Positions 42,194 through 51,955 of a DNA stretch of 64,000 nt are shown here, one piece after another. The stretch spans positions 62,001 through 126,000 of the forward strand of contig CAVTBT010000002.1 in assembly GCA_963733065.1 (NCBI GenBank), in the 5' to 3' direction. How positions within the stretch are numbered: the stretch's first letter is position 1; each line of letters opens with the position of its first letter. Under the pieces are notes generated by a model. The model was given only the letters and a program-made list of their open reading frames with translations. It was not told the origin of the DNA and made no database searches. The translations under genes were made by a program, and so were the position numbers. The DNA comes from CAVTBT01 sp963733065. GTDB taxonomy: Bacteria; Actinomycetota; Thermoleophilia; Gaiellales; Gaiellaceae.

Positions 42194-43438
42194 CTACGGA
42201 GCGGCAGCCAGGACGGTCGCGAAGCGGTCCTGTGCCCGGCGGGACCAGAAGGTCGACACCGGCGACCCGTTCTGCACGACCGCGAAGACCCACCGGTCGC
42301 GGACGAACCCTGCGAGCGCCGAGGCGCGGTTCGTCGTGCCCGTCTTCGCGATCACGCGGCTCCGCGCCGGGCGGGACTCGAGCCGGTGCTCGAGCGTTCC
42401 GTCGACGCCCGCGACCGCCAGCGAGCCGAGGAACACATCGCGGATCGCAGGGTCTGCGGCTCCGGCCCGCAGGATCGAGACGATGGAGGCCGCCGTCAGC
42501 CGGTCGAGCCTGGAGAGTCCCGACCCGTCGGCGATGCGGACGCCGGCGAGCGGCACGCCGGCGTCACCCAGCGTCTCCGCGACGACCGTTGCGCCCGCCG
42601 CGGTCGTCCCGGCCTTGCCGAGCGCCTCGCCGAGCTGCTTGAGCAGCATCTCCGCCAGGAAGTTGTCGCTGTCACGGCCCATGACGCGCACGACGTCCGC
42701 CAGCGGTTCCGAGACGTCCATGGCCAGCGGGAAGGCAGTCTCCGGCACGGTCAGGAGCCGACGGGAGCGCTTGCCGACGTCGACCCCTGCCCGCTCGAGC
42801 GCGTCGCGGAACCGTGCGGTCGCCGATCTCGCCGGATCGTGCGAGACGCGGTCGCCGTCGCGCCCGCGGTCGGCGACGAGCGCGGAGAGCGGCGCGCACT
42901 CGTCGATGAAGTAGCTCGGCTTCCAGCCGGGCCCGGTCCGGAGCTCGTCGTATGCGCTCTCGTCGCCGAGCACGGCGCCGGTGACGCGGCGGATGCCCCA
43001 GGCGCGAACGTCGCGTGCGAGCGCCTGCAGGTCGTCCCCGTCGAGTGTCGGGTCGCCGTAGCCCTTGAGCACGAGGTCGCCGCGCCAGGCCCGGCCGTCG
43101 AGCGAGCCGAGCCCGTGCACCTCCGTGCGGAAGCGGTAGCCCGGGCCGAGCCGGGTCAGGGCGGCGAACGCGATCGCGAGCTTCTCGTTCGAGGCCGGCA
43201 GCAGCGACAGGTGCTCGTTCTGGGCGAAGGCGACCTCGCCGGTGCGGAGGTCGACGGCGAGCGCCGCCGTACGGGCCGGTGCGACGCCCGGCACGCGGAG
43301 CGCCGTGGCGAGCCTCGCCTCCAGCGCCGCCGTCTGCCGTGTGGAGACAAGAGGGCGGGCCTGCGCCGAGCCTGCCAGCGCGAGGACTGTTATCAGCAGT
43401 GGGACGAGCCCGGCGGCACAATGGGCCGTCCGGCCCAT
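42194..43438 (-). CDS. D-alanyl-D-alanine carboxypeptidase, PBP4/S13 family
   Basis: This periplasmic or extracellular peptidoglycan enzyme has 414 aa. The start at 43438 gives a signal peptide MGRTAHCAAGLVPLLITVLA ending near SAQA; upstream in-frame sequence has no signal. The serine motif SxxK is PASNEKL, the second motif is SDN (MGRDSDNFLAEML) and the third is AKTGTT. The long region between motifs 1 and 2, typical of class-C S13 enzymes, is present. It removes terminal D-Ala and may cut cross-links. It is convergent with ligA (2-bp gap). Confidence 0.92.
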   Translation of the reverse strand: MGRTAHCAAGLVPLLITVLALAGSAQARPLVSTRQTAALEARLATALRVPGVAPARTAALAVDLRTGEVAFAQNEHLSLLPASNEKLAIAFAALTRLGPGYRFRTEVHGLGSLDGRAWRGDLVLKGYGDPTLDGDDLQALARDVRAWGIRRVTGAVLGDESAYDELRTGPGWKPSYFIDECAPLSALVADRGRDGDRVSHDPARSATARFRDALERAGVDVGKRSRRLLTVPETAFPLAMDVSEPLADVVRVMGRDSDNFLAEMLLKQLGEALGKAGTTAAGATVVAETLGDAGVPLAGVRIADGSGLSRLDRLTAASIVSILRAGAADPAIRDVFLGSLAVAGVDGTLEHRLESRPARSRVIAKTGTTNRASALAGFVRDRWVFAVVQNGSPVSTFWSRRAQDRFATVLAAAP

Positions 43439-43483
43439 GCCTCGCCGCCGCGCCGGCTCGATAATCGATCGAGGCCGCCCCTC

Positions 43484-43829
43484 ATGTCTGCGATGCTCGC
43501 CACGATCCAGGAGTTGCTGGACGCCGCTCCCGCGCCGACCCTCGACTACCTGGAGGAACCGTTGACGACCGGCTACGCGCACGCGCTGGCCCTGGAAGGC
43601 GAGCGCCTGCGGCTGGAGCGGGAGCTGCGTTCCGTGATCCGTTCCACGAACCTGACGACCAGGGAGCGGGCGGCGTCCGTTCTCCGCCTGGAGCGGCGGC
43701 TGGCGGTGATCGACGGCGAGCTGCGGCGCCTGCGCCGGCTGCTCGCGACGCTGCTCAAGCTCCTTTGGCGCAAGACCGGAATCCGCTCCCGCGGATTCCG
43801 GTCGCGCAACGTCTCGGAGGCGGTGCTAG
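43484..43829 (+). CDS. possible small coiled-coil protein, 3' end unclear
   Basis: From ATG 43484 the frame reads MSAMLATIQELLDAAPAPTL, then DYLEEPLTTGYAHALALEGE and a Leu/Arg-rich helix (ASVLRLERRLAVIDGELRRL). It looks protein-like for about 95 residues, but has no stop before 44611, deep inside the opposite-strand regulator. One base shift near 43770 would reach a TAG at 43827-43829. So either a sequence error hides the stop or this is not a gene. It is divergent from the carboxypeptidase and has no known homologue that I recognise. Confidence 0.4.
43775..43802. terminator. 12-bp perfect hairpin, likely bidirectional terminator
   Basis: ACCGGAATCCGC-TCCC-GCGGATTCCGGT is a perfect 12-bp stem with a 4-nt loop, 24 bp after the stop of the minus-strand regulator gene. 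No T tract is present on either side. Confidence 0.55.
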
Positions 43830-44509
43830 ACGATGCCGCTCCGGACGGCGTAGACCGCCGCCTGGATCCGGTTGTCGATCTGGAGCTTCATGAGGATGTT
43901 CGAGATGTGGTTCTTGACCGTCTTCGGGCTGATGTGGAGCTCGCCGGCGATGACCGCGTTGTCCTTGCCGTTCGCGATCAGCTTGAGCACCTGGATCTCC
44001 CGGTCGGAGAGCTCGGCCTGGATGGTCGCGGCCGCCTCGGACGACGGTGTGGTGCCGCGGACGTGCTGGAGCACCTTGCCGGCGATGTGCGGCGAGATGA
44101 GCGACTCGCCGACGGCGGCCGCGCGGATCCCCTGCATGAGGTCCTGGATCGAGGCGTCCTTCAGCAGGTACCCGCAGGCGCCCGCGATGATCGCGTCCAT
44201 CACGTCGGTGTCCTGATCCGAGATCGTCAGCACGACGACCCGCGTCAGCGGCGCCTCGCGACCAATGTGGCGCGTCGCCTCGACGCCGTTCATGCCCGGC
44301 ATGTTGAGATCCATGACGACCACCTCGGGGGCGGCGTCTCGCACGATACGGAGAGCCTCCTGGCCGCTCGCCGCCTCGCCCACGATGTCGACGCCCTGCT
44401 CCTCGAGCAGGCTGCGAAGACCCGTTCGGAAGAGATCGTGATCGTCGACGAGGAGCACCCTGAGGGCGTGCTCTTCGTCGTGCTCCACTGTGCTGACGGC
44501 TTCGGTCAC
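43826..44509 (-). CDS. NarL/FixJ-family response regulator
   Basis: It is 227 aa. The GTG at 44509 is chosen because the receiver domain starts soon after (LRVLLVDDHDLFRTGLRSLL). The longer ORF upstream is low-complexity. The phospho-acceptor Asp is in VVMDLNMPGMNG; the Thr (VVLTIS) and Lys (GYLLKDAS) switch residues are present. The LuxR-type HTH is ELSDREIQVLKLIANGKDNA, then ISPKTVKNHISNILMKLQI. No histidine kinase gene is adjacent, so the partner is unknown. A candidate -10 (TACACT, minus strand, 44544-44549) lies upstream. Confidence 0.93.
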   Translation of the reverse strand: MTEAVSTVEHDEEHALRVLLVDDHDLFRTGLRSLLEEQGVDIVGEAASGQEALRIVRDAAPEVVVMDLNMPGMNGVEATRHIGREAPLTRVVVLTISDQDTDVMDAIIAGACGYLLKDASIQDLMQGIRAAAVGESLISPHIAGKVLQHVRGTTPSSEAAATIQAELSDREIQVLKLIANGKDNAVIAGELHISPKTVKNHISNILMKLQIDNRIQAAVYAVRSGIV

Positions 44510-44594
44510 GGCGACCCCCAGAGACACTCGGGCTGGCGGGGAAGTGTAGCCCGAACGACAGGGCCGCCCGAACGCGTTGGCTGCGTGGCGGCGG

Positions 44595-45587
44595 TTAGGA
44601 GCGCAAGGTGATCGTGACGGTGCGGCGCCCCCACGCGCGCGCCTCGGCGAGCGTCGGGAACCAGAGGTCGATGACGAGGCCCTGGACAGCCGTCCCGACG
44701 TCGGCGGCGATCGCCGGTCCGTAGCCGGGCACCTCCATGCGCGTGCCCAGGGGGATGACAGCAGGGTCGACGGCGACGACACCAGGCCCAACCGGAAGAC
44801 CGCTTGCCGTCCGCCCGGGCAGGCTGTAGGCGACGGCGTCGACCGTCAGGCGGCGGACACCACGGACGGCGATCGCCGGCTCCTGCTCGAGAGGCGCGGT
44901 GGCAAGCAGGGCGGGCTGCGCGGCTGCGGTGAGCGCCTCGGAGCGGCGCCGCGCCGACGCGGCGACTCTCGCGACCGAGGCGGCGACCGCTTCGCCCCGG
45001 CGGCGGGTGACCTCGGCCAGGTAGGCGCGCCTGCGCTCGACAGCGGCCGCGAGGGCGGCGCCGCGTGCGCGTGCGTCCGCCTCGAGCGCGGCGAGAGCAC
45101 GCTCCCGTCGGGCGAGGCTGCGGATGAGCCGGCCCACGTCACGCCCGGCGCGGCGCGCCTGCCGGCCGACTGCCTCGCTCTGCACCGCGGACCGTTCGAG
45201 CGCGTCGAGGCTCGCCTGCGCCTCGTCGAGCGACGTCGCCCCGAGCACCACGGCGAGGGGCTCCGGGTCGCCGGCCGTGTAGATCCCGTGCACCTGCTGC
45301 GCGAGGCGCCGCTGCGCCGTGGCCAGCGCGTCCTGCGCGAGCCGCAGCCGTAGCCGGGCCGCGGTGCGGTCCGCGGCGACCTTCCTTCGCTCCGTGGCCA
45401 GCGCCGCCATTCGGTCGCGTGTCTCGGCGAGCTCCGTCTCGAGGGCGTAGAGCTCGAGCGCGGGCGGAACACCCCTCGCCGCGCCGGCGTGCCCGGCGCC
45501 ATCGGCCCGCGAAGCGAGGACGGCGAGGCAGAGGCCGAGGCTGGCGGCGAGAAGCGGCGCCAAGACGCACCGGGTTCCCGTCCCCAC
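44595..45587 (-). CDS. coiled-coil secreted protein with C-terminal 3D (lytic transglycosylase-like) domain
   Basis: It is 330 aa from GTG 45587. A hydrophobic signal segment (CVLAPLLAASLGLCLAVLAS) precedes a long coiled coil (about 40-235) of the CwlO/PcsB type. The C-terminal 90 residues form a 3D domain: VDAVAYSLPGRTASGLPVGP, VVAVDPAVIPLGTRMEVPGY, then AADVGTAVQGLVIDLWF with the conserved Asp residues. 3D domains (MltA, YocH) cleave peptidoglycan glycan strands. It is divergent from an NlpC/P60 gene that has the same coiled-coil layout; the pair probably acts on the cell wall. Confidence 0.85.
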   Translation of the reverse strand: MGTGTRCVLAPLLAASLGLCLAVLASRADGAGHAGAARGVPPALELYALETELAETRDRMAALATERRKVAADRTAARLRLRLAQDALATAQRRLAQQVHGIYTAGDPEPLAVVLGATSLDEAQASLDALERSAVQSEAVGRQARRAGRDVGRLIRSLARRERALAALEADARARGAALAAAVERRRAYLAEVTRRRGEAVAASVARVAASARRRSEALTAAAQPALLATAPLEQEPAIAVRGVRRLTVDAVAYSLPGRTASGLPVGPGVVAVDPAVIPLGTRMEVPGYGPAIAADVGTAVQGLVIDLWFPTLAEARAWGRRTVTITLRS

Positions 45588-45654
45588 GAGGCCGGGACCG
45601 TACCAGAGCCGGATTTTCGGCGTTGTCAGGGTCGGCGTGCGCCCCGGTACCCGA

Positions 45655-45682
45655 TTGAAACCGGTGAAGCGTCTGCTAGGGT
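45655..45682 (+). promoter_or_regulatory. predicted promoter of the NlpC/P60 gene
   Basis: TTGAAA (45655-45660), 16 bp, TAGGGT (45677-45682). Transcription would begin near 45690, right at the GTG at 45692, so a leaderless mRNA is possible. Confidence 0.45.
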
Positions 45683-45691
45683 GCCGAGCTT

Positions 45692-46873
45692 GTGACTGCG
45701 GCGGGTGCCCGGGAGGGAGCCCCCGTCGGTGTTCGGGGAGCAATTATCAGCTCTAAGAGACGACACGCGCCGACACTCCTCGTTTTGACCATCGCAGTGC
45801 TGATGGTCGTCGGCAGCGCCTCCGCAGACCCGACTCGGATCGACGACAAGCGCGCCGAGGCGACGCAGGTCCTCCAGCAGATCCAGCTGATCGACGGCCA
45901 GCTCGGGCAGGCCGTGGAGCGCTACAACCTGGCCACGATCCAGCTCGACAAGCTCGAGGCAGAGCTTGCAGCGAACGCTCGCCTGATCGGGGTCGCTCGC
46001 GCGAGCCTGAAGAACGCGAACTCCCATCTCTCCCGGCGGCTCGTCTCGATCTACGTGAACGGCGGCCAGGACTCGGCGCTCGAGGTCATGCTCGGTGCCG
46101 AGAGCGTCGCCGACCTCGTCGATCGGATGGACACGATCGACCGTGTGGGCAGTCAGGACGCCCGGGTCGTGGGCGAGGTGCGTCGGTTCCGGAGCGAGGT
46201 GCTCCGTCGCAAGGAGCGGCTCGTCGCCGCCCGTGCCGACCAGAAGCGGATCGTCGCGGCGCGCGCCGAGGAGCGCCAGGCGATCGAGGGGCAGCTCGCG
46301 AGCCGCGAGCGCCTGCTCTCGTCCATTCGCAGCGAGATCGCGCAGCTGCAGGCCGAGGAACAGCGCCGGCAGGAACGGCTCGCAGCGGAGGCCCGTGCAC
46401 GGCTTGCACAGCAGCGCGCGGCCGTGACGCAGACGCAGGCCGAGTCGCCGGTCGAATCCGCGGTCTCCCCGGGAGTCGAGCTGGAGGCCGTGAGCGGCGC
46501 GTTCACGGCACCGCCGGCACGCTTCGGCGGCGCTGTCGGCATCGCGATGCAGTACCTCGGCGTGCCGTACCGCTGGGGCGGTTCCGATCCGTCAGGGTTC
46601 GACTGCTCGGGCCTCATCATGTTCGTGTACGCGCAGCTCGGGGTCTCGCTGCCGCACCACGCGGCGTCGCAGTACGGCATGGGAGTCGCGGTCTCGAGGG
46701 ACCAGCTGCAGGCGGGCGACCTCGTCTTCTTCAACGGGCTCGGCCACGCCGGCATCTACGTCGGCGGCGGCGCGTTCATCCATGCGCCGCACACGGGCGA
46801 CGTGGTCAAGATCTCGAGTCTCAACGACTCGTGGTACGCGTCGACCTGGGTCGGCGCCCGCCGCATCCTCTAG
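45692..46873 (+). CDS. NlpC/P60 peptidoglycan endopeptidase with coiled-coil N-terminal region
   Basis: It is 393 aa. A signal segment (about 22-47: RRHAPTLLVLTIAVLMVVGS) precedes a long coiled coil (about 50-255), a Pro/Val linker and the NlpC/P60 domain (about 275-393). The catalytic Cys is in GFDCSGLIMFVYAQ, the His in GHAGIYVGGG, and the third polar residue is in FIHAPHTG. This is the RipA/CwlO/PcsB layout; such enzymes cut stem peptides during division and need FtsEX or a similar activator. If the mRNA is not leaderless, an unusual ATT after GGGGAG at 45734 is the only close alternative start. Confidence 0.9.
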   Translation: MTAAGAREGAPVGVRGAIISSKRRHAPTLLVLTIAVLMVVGSASADPTRIDDKRAEATQVLQQIQLIDGQLGQAVERYNLATIQLDKLEAELAANARLIGVARASLKNANSHLSRRLVSIYVNGGQDSALEVMLGAESVADLVDRMDTIDRVGSQDARVVGEVRRFRSEVLRRKERLVAARADQKRIVAARAEERQAIEGQLASRERLLSSIRSEIAQLQAEEQRRQERLAAEARARLAQQRAAVTQTQAESPVESAVSPGVELEAVSGAFTAPPARFGGAVGIAMQYLGVPYRWGGSDPSGFDCSGLIMFVYAQLGVSLPHHAASQYGMGVAVSRDQLQAGDLVFFNGLGHAGIYVGGGAFIHAPHTGDVVKISSLNDSWYASTWVGARRIL

Positions 46874-46890
46874 CGCGCGGCGCGGCACCG

Positions 46891-47293
46891 GCCGCGCTCG
46901 GCTCACGCCGGGCGAAGCCCGGCTCCGCCGAGCGCTCGCGCCGCTCGCGGCACGTGGCTCTCCGGGTCTGTGCTGTCGCACTATCCCCTCCGGCCCCGCA
47001 CCGCGAGCGACGCGCCGGAGCCGCGCGACGCGCGCCGATGGCCGCGCTCGGCTCACGCCGGGCGAAGCCCGGCTCCGCCGAGCGCTCGCGCCGCTCGCGG
47101 CACGTGGCTCTCCGGGTCTGTGCTGTCGCACTATCCCCTCCGGCCCCGCACCGCGAGCGACGCGCCGGAGCCGCGCGACGCGCGCCGATGGCCGCGCTCG
47201 GCCCACGCCGGGCGAAGCCCGGCTCCGCCGAGCGCTCGCGCCGGAGCCGCGCGACGGCAGCCGCGCTCGGCTAACGCGGGCGAAGCGCGGCTC
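46891..47293. repeat. 150-bp tandem repeat between convergent genes
   Basis: Two full copies (46891-47040 and 47041-47190) look identical. A third starts at 47191 with one visible change and an internal deletion between two CGCGCC strings. A fragment of a fourth starts near 47258 and abuts the fadD stop. Each unit begins GCCGCGCTCGGCTCACGCCG and contains the hairpin GCCGGGC-GAA-GCCCGGC. All frames read through the units because 150 is a multiple of three; I regard this as non-coding. It fills the whole 420-bp gap between the NlpC/P60 and fadD stops. Confidence 0.9.
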
Positions 47294-49099
<1,806 letters not shown>

Positions 49100-49183
49100 T
49101 CTCTGATCGTACTGACGGACGGCGGGGAGGGAAACGGTGCGGCGAGGAGAAACTGGGCGGTCCCTCTAGACTTGCGGAGGCCC

Positions 49184-50056
49184 ATGCGCACCACCTGGAA
49201 CGGCTCGCTCAGCTTCGGACTGGTCTCGATCCCCGTCGGCCTGGCGCCGGCCACGAAGCCCGCCGCCCGCCAGTCGGACGTCAGCTTCCGACTGCTGCAC
49301 CGGGAGTGCATGACGCCGATCCGGCAGAAGCGCTGGTGCCCGACCCACGACCGCGAGGTCTCGAACGACGAGCTCGTGAAGGGCTGGGAGGTGACGAAGG
49401 GCCAGTTCGTGCTCGTGGAGGACGCCGACCTGGAGGCCCTCGAGCGCAGCGACGACTCGCGCGCCATCGACATCACGCAGTTCGTCCGGCTCGAGGAGGT
49501 CGACCCGATCTACTTCGACCGCACCTACTTCCTGGTGCCCGGCTCCGCGCCCGCCGCGCGCCGGCCGTACGTCCTGCTGCTCGAGGCGATGAAGGACTCC
49601 GGCGCCGCCGCGCTCGGGCGGTTCGTCCGCTCGGGGCGCGAGTCGCTGTGTCTCGTGCGCGCGCGCGGCGAGGCGCTCGTCATGGAGACACTCTTCCTGG
49701 CCGAGGACGTCTACTCGCAGGCCGAGATCTCGGAGGCGGTCGCCGACGCGGAGGTCAAGGACACGGAGCTGCAGCTCGCTCAGCAGGTGATCGCGAGCCT
49801 GGAGGCGCCGTTCGACGCGGAGGCGCTGGTCAGCGAGTACCGGCGCGATCTGCGCGCCCTGCTCGAGGCGAAGCTCAGCGGCCAGGAGATCGCCCAGCCG
49901 GAGCCGGAGGTCGCCGAGGCGCCCGTGGTCGATCTCATGGAGGCGCTCCGCGCCAGCGTGGCGGCGGCGTCGAAGTCGGGTGGGGAGGACGGGAACGGTC
50001 GAAAGGCTGCTGCGCGGCCGCGGAAGAAGCCCGCAGCCGCGCGCAAAGCCTCCTAG
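49184..50056 (+). CDS. ku: non-homologous end-joining protein Ku
   Basis: Bacterial Ku binds double-strand ends as a homodimer. It is 290 aa from ATG 49184 after GCGGAGG. The start MRTTWNGSLSFGLVSIPVGL is diagnostic, and CMTPIRQKRWCPTHDREV and YFDRTYFLVPGSA follow. The C-terminal 40 residues are Lys/Ala/Pro-rich (GRKAAARPRKKPAAARKAS), like the DNA-binding tails of other actinobacterial Ku proteins. The usual partner LigD is not in this window. It shares the 49100-49183 gap with fadD. Confidence 0.96.
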   Translation: MRTTWNGSLSFGLVSIPVGLAPATKPAARQSDVSFRLLHRECMTPIRQKRWCPTHDREVSNDELVKGWEVTKGQFVLVEDADLEALERSDDSRAIDITQFVRLEEVDPIYFDRTYFLVPGSAPAARRPYVLLLEAMKDSGAAALGRFVRSGRESLCLVRARGEALVMETLFLAEDVYSQAEISEAVADAEVKDTELQLAQQVIASLEAPFDAEALVSEYRRDLRALLEAKLSGQEIAQPEPEVAEAPVVDLMEALRASVAAASKSGGEDGNGRKAAARPRKKPAAARKAS

Positions 50057-50063
50057 ACGCCCG

Positions 50064-50234
50064 TCAGTGCGGCTGGGGCAGAGCCCCGATCGCTTCCAGC
50101 TGAGCCTGGAACAGCGTCTTGTCGATCTTGCCCTGGTAGATCGGGACGCCTTCCTCGATGCAGACCTTGATGATCTCCTGGCGATCCATGCCGAGCTCCT
50201 TCGAGAGCTCTTCGGGCGTCAGGTGATTTGCCAT
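50064..50234 (-). CDS. 56-aa conserved-looking helix-turn-helix-like protein
   Basis: It is too short for usual cut-offs but convincing. GGAGGAGGGACG precedes the ATG at 50234, and the product reads MANHLTPEELSKELGMDRQE, then IIKVCIEEGVPIYQGKID and a final helix. The pattern of two helices, a turn and a Gly-Val-Pro segment resembles the small DNA-binding fold of MerR/excisionase proteins or the IF-2 N-terminal domain. I do not know the family. It is convergent with ku (7-bp gap), and an intrinsic terminator lies just upstream on its own strand, implying regulated expression. Confidence 0.75.
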   Translation of the reverse strand: MANHLTPEELSKELGMDRQEIIKVCIEEGVPIYQGKIDKTLFQAQLEAIGALPQPH

Positions 50235-50254
50235 TCGTCCCTCCTCCGACCAAC

Positions 50255-50290
50255 AAAAAAGCCCGCTCGCACAAGGTGCCGAGCCGGGCT
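50255..50290 (-). terminator. intrinsic terminator/attenuator upstream of the 56-aa gene
   Basis: On the minus strand AGCCC(G)GCTCG pairs with CGAGCGGGCT around a loop that can extend the stem (GCAC/GTGC), followed by six T. It lies about 20 bp before the start of the 56-aa gene and downstream of a predicted promoter, so it sits in a leader, not after a gene. Confidence 0.8.
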
Positions 50291-50319
50291 CGTCGGTCGT
50301 TCGCTTGTCGTTGCGGGAT

Positions 50320-50349
50320 TCAATGGGCCCGCACCCCGAAATCGTTCAT
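50320..50349 (-). CDS. possible 9-codon leader peptide
   Basis: On the minus strand an ATG at 50349 opens a mini-ORF, MNDFGVRAH, then TGA. A predicted start of transcription falls about 3 bp before it, which would make it leaderless. No amino-acid codon is repeated, so ordinary amino-acid attenuation is not obvious. Confidence 0.3.
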   Translation of the reverse strand: MNDFGVRAH

Positions 50350-50358
50350 CGCGATCTC

Positions 50359-50387
50359 AGAATACCCTCAGGTCATGACGGGGGCAA
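50359..50387 (-). promoter_or_regulatory. predicted minus-strand promoter for the 56-aa gene leader
   Basis: On the minus strand TTGCCC (50387-50382), 17 bp, TATTCT (50364-50359). It overlaps the 5' end of the plus-strand hydrolase gene and a possible plus-strand -10 (TACCCT, 50363-50368). Confidence 0.55.
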
Positions 50388-51229
50388 CGCACCTCGACCC
50401 GCTTGCCGAACGTCGAGTCGACGGCCTACGGCTCTACGCCGGTGGCACGGGACGGCCCGTCGTGCTGCTGCACGGCCTGGGCGGCGCCGCCGCGAACTGG
50501 GGCGAGCTCGTTGCCGATCTTGCCGCCTCTTACCGGGTACTGGCGCTCGACCTGCCGGGGCACGGTGGGTCCGCCGAGCCCGTGGGGCGCGCGGGCATGG
50601 ATTGGTTCGCCGACGCCGTCGCCGCGACGCTCGAGCGGGAGGAGGTTTCCGGCGCGATCGTGATCGGCCACTCGTTCGGGGGCCAGGTCGGACTGCACCT
50701 GGCGCTGCGCCGGCCGGACGTCGTCGGCGGGCTCCTGCTCGTCGCGCCGTCCGGAATCCGCACCGGTACCCGCCTCGTGCAGGCCGTGATCGCCGCGTCG
50801 ACGTTCGTGCGACCCGGCCGTGCGGTGGCGCGGGCCCGTGGTCGCTACGCGTCCCGCGTCTGGTTCCGGCGGGCCGTGTTCAGGCCCTGGTTCGTCGCCG
50901 ATGCGGACGCGTTCTCCGAACGCGCCACGCTGGGGTTCCTGAGCGGACAGGAGGAGCACCGGAACACGTCGGTCGCCGGCCGCGCCATGGTCACCGACGA
51001 TCCGAGGCCGGAGCTCGATCGGCTGCGGTGCCCTGCGCTCGTGCTGTGGGGGGCGTCGGATACGCAGCTGCCGCTCGACGATGCGTTCGAGTACGCGCGA
51101 CGGCTGCGCGCGCCGCTCCGCACGGTCGCCGACTGCGGCCACCTCGTCATCGGCGAGCGGCCGGCAGCCGTCCTAGACGGGGTTCGCGACCTCGAGGTAC
51201 TCGTGCGCGAGGCCGAAGCGCTCGGCTAG
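50375..51229 (+). CDS. alpha/beta-hydrolase fold protein
   Basis: It is 284 aa from ATG 50375. The oxyanion motif is VVLLHGLGGAAANWGE. The nucleophile elbow is GHSFGGQ (Ser), the acid Asp is probably in WGASDTQLP and the His in ADCGHLVIGERP. The cap between strands 6 and 7 is short. The substrate is unknown; hydrolases of this group include esterases, C-C hydrolases and dehalogenases (no dehalogenase halide Trp pair is evident). The last 57 bases overlap the convergent Nif3-like gene, so a small indel near the end cannot be excluded. Confidence 0.85.
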   Translation: MTGATHLDPLAERRVDGLRLYAGGTGRPVVLLHGLGGAAANWGELVADLAASYRVLALDLPGHGGSAEPVGRAGMDWFADAVAATLEREEVSGAIVIGHSFGGQVGLHLALRRPDVVGGLLLVAPSGIRTGTRLVQAVIAASTFVRPGRAVARARGRYASRVWFRRAVFRPWFVADADAFSERATLGFLSGQEEHRNTSVAGRAMVTDDPRPELDRLRCPALVLWGASDTQLPLDDAFEYARRLRAPLRTVADCGHLVIGERPAAVLDGVRDLEVLVREAEALG

Positions 51230-51916
51230 ATGTTCGCCGAGCGCCTGGACGCCCAGCCGCTCGGTGGCGTGGTGCCCGCCCGCGATCAGCGTGATGCCGA
51301 GCTCCCGGGCGGTGTGGAAGCTCGGCTCCTCGGGCTCGCCGGTGACCAGCGCGTCGTACCCCTCGTGCGCTGCGTGGATCAGCTCGTAGCCGGCGCCCCC
51401 CGACGCGACGGCGATCCGCCGCACGGTGTCGGGGCCGCCACGGAGCACGAGCGGCTCGCGGCCGGCGACCTCGGCGACGCGCGACGCCAGCTCGTCGACG
51501 GAGACGGCCTCGCCGAGCGTGCCGCCGAGACCGACCCCCGCGAACGGCCCCTCCACGACGACGCCGAGCCTCAGTGCGAGCTGCGCGTTGTTGCCGAGCT
51601 CCGGATGGGCGTCGAGGGCGAGGTGGTAGGCGACGAGGCTCAGCTCGCCTGCGAAGAGCGCCTGCAGGCGGCCGCGCAGCCGCCCGTCCACGACGAGCGG
51701 CTCGTTCCGCCAGAAGAGGCCGTGGTGGACGAGCACGAGCTGCGCGCCGGCCGCAGCGGCGCGCTCGAACAGCTCCCGGGAGGCGGAGACTCCGGAGACG
51801 AGCTTCTCCACGTTCGCTGCGCCGACGACCTGGAGCCCGGGCGGCCCGAACTCCGGCCACTTCGCCGCCTCCAGCAGGTCGTTCGCGTACCCGACGATCT
51901 CGTCCCGGTGCGCCAC
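51173..51916 (-). CDS. Nif3-like dinuclear metal center protein
   Basis: It is 247 aa from GTG 51916; the longer in-frame ORF runs through tRNA-Pro and is rejected. Metal-ligand motifs of the Nif3/YbgI family are LVLVHHGLFWRNEP, an Asp in LALDAHPELGNN and late GGHHATERLG. The family is conserved and related to GTP cyclohydrolase I type 2, but the reaction is unsettled. It is downstream of tRNA-Pro on the same strand and convergent with the hydrolase. Confidence 0.88.
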   Translation of the reverse strand: MAHRDEIVGYANDLLEAAKWPEFGPPGLQVVGAANVEKLVSGVSASRELFERAAAAGAQLVLVHHGLFWRNEPLVVDGRLRGRLQALFAGELSLVAYHLALDAHPELGNNAQLALRLGVVVEGPFAGVGLGGTLGEAVSVDELASRVAEVAGREPLVLRGGPDTVRRIAVASGGAGYELIHAAHEGYDALVTGEPEEPSFHTARELGITLIAGGHHATERLGVQALGEHLAERFGLAHEYLEVANPV

Positions 51917-51955
51917 CGCGCGATTGTAGGAGCGGTACCGCACTGGGTGGGTCGC

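Noticed and set aside
40856..44611. A 1251-codon plus-strand frame across ligA, the carboxypeptidase and the regulator
   Set aside because: It is a shadow frame over three well-supported genes; only the stretch after 43484 looks protein-like and is listed separately.
45683..45760. c-di-AMP (ydaO) riboswitch before the NlpC/P60 gene, as seen in other actinobacteria
   Set aside because: The distance from predicted transcription start to coding is far too short for that riboswitch and the core motifs are not visible.
46891..47293. CRISPR array
   Set aside because: Units are directly tandem with no unique spacers.
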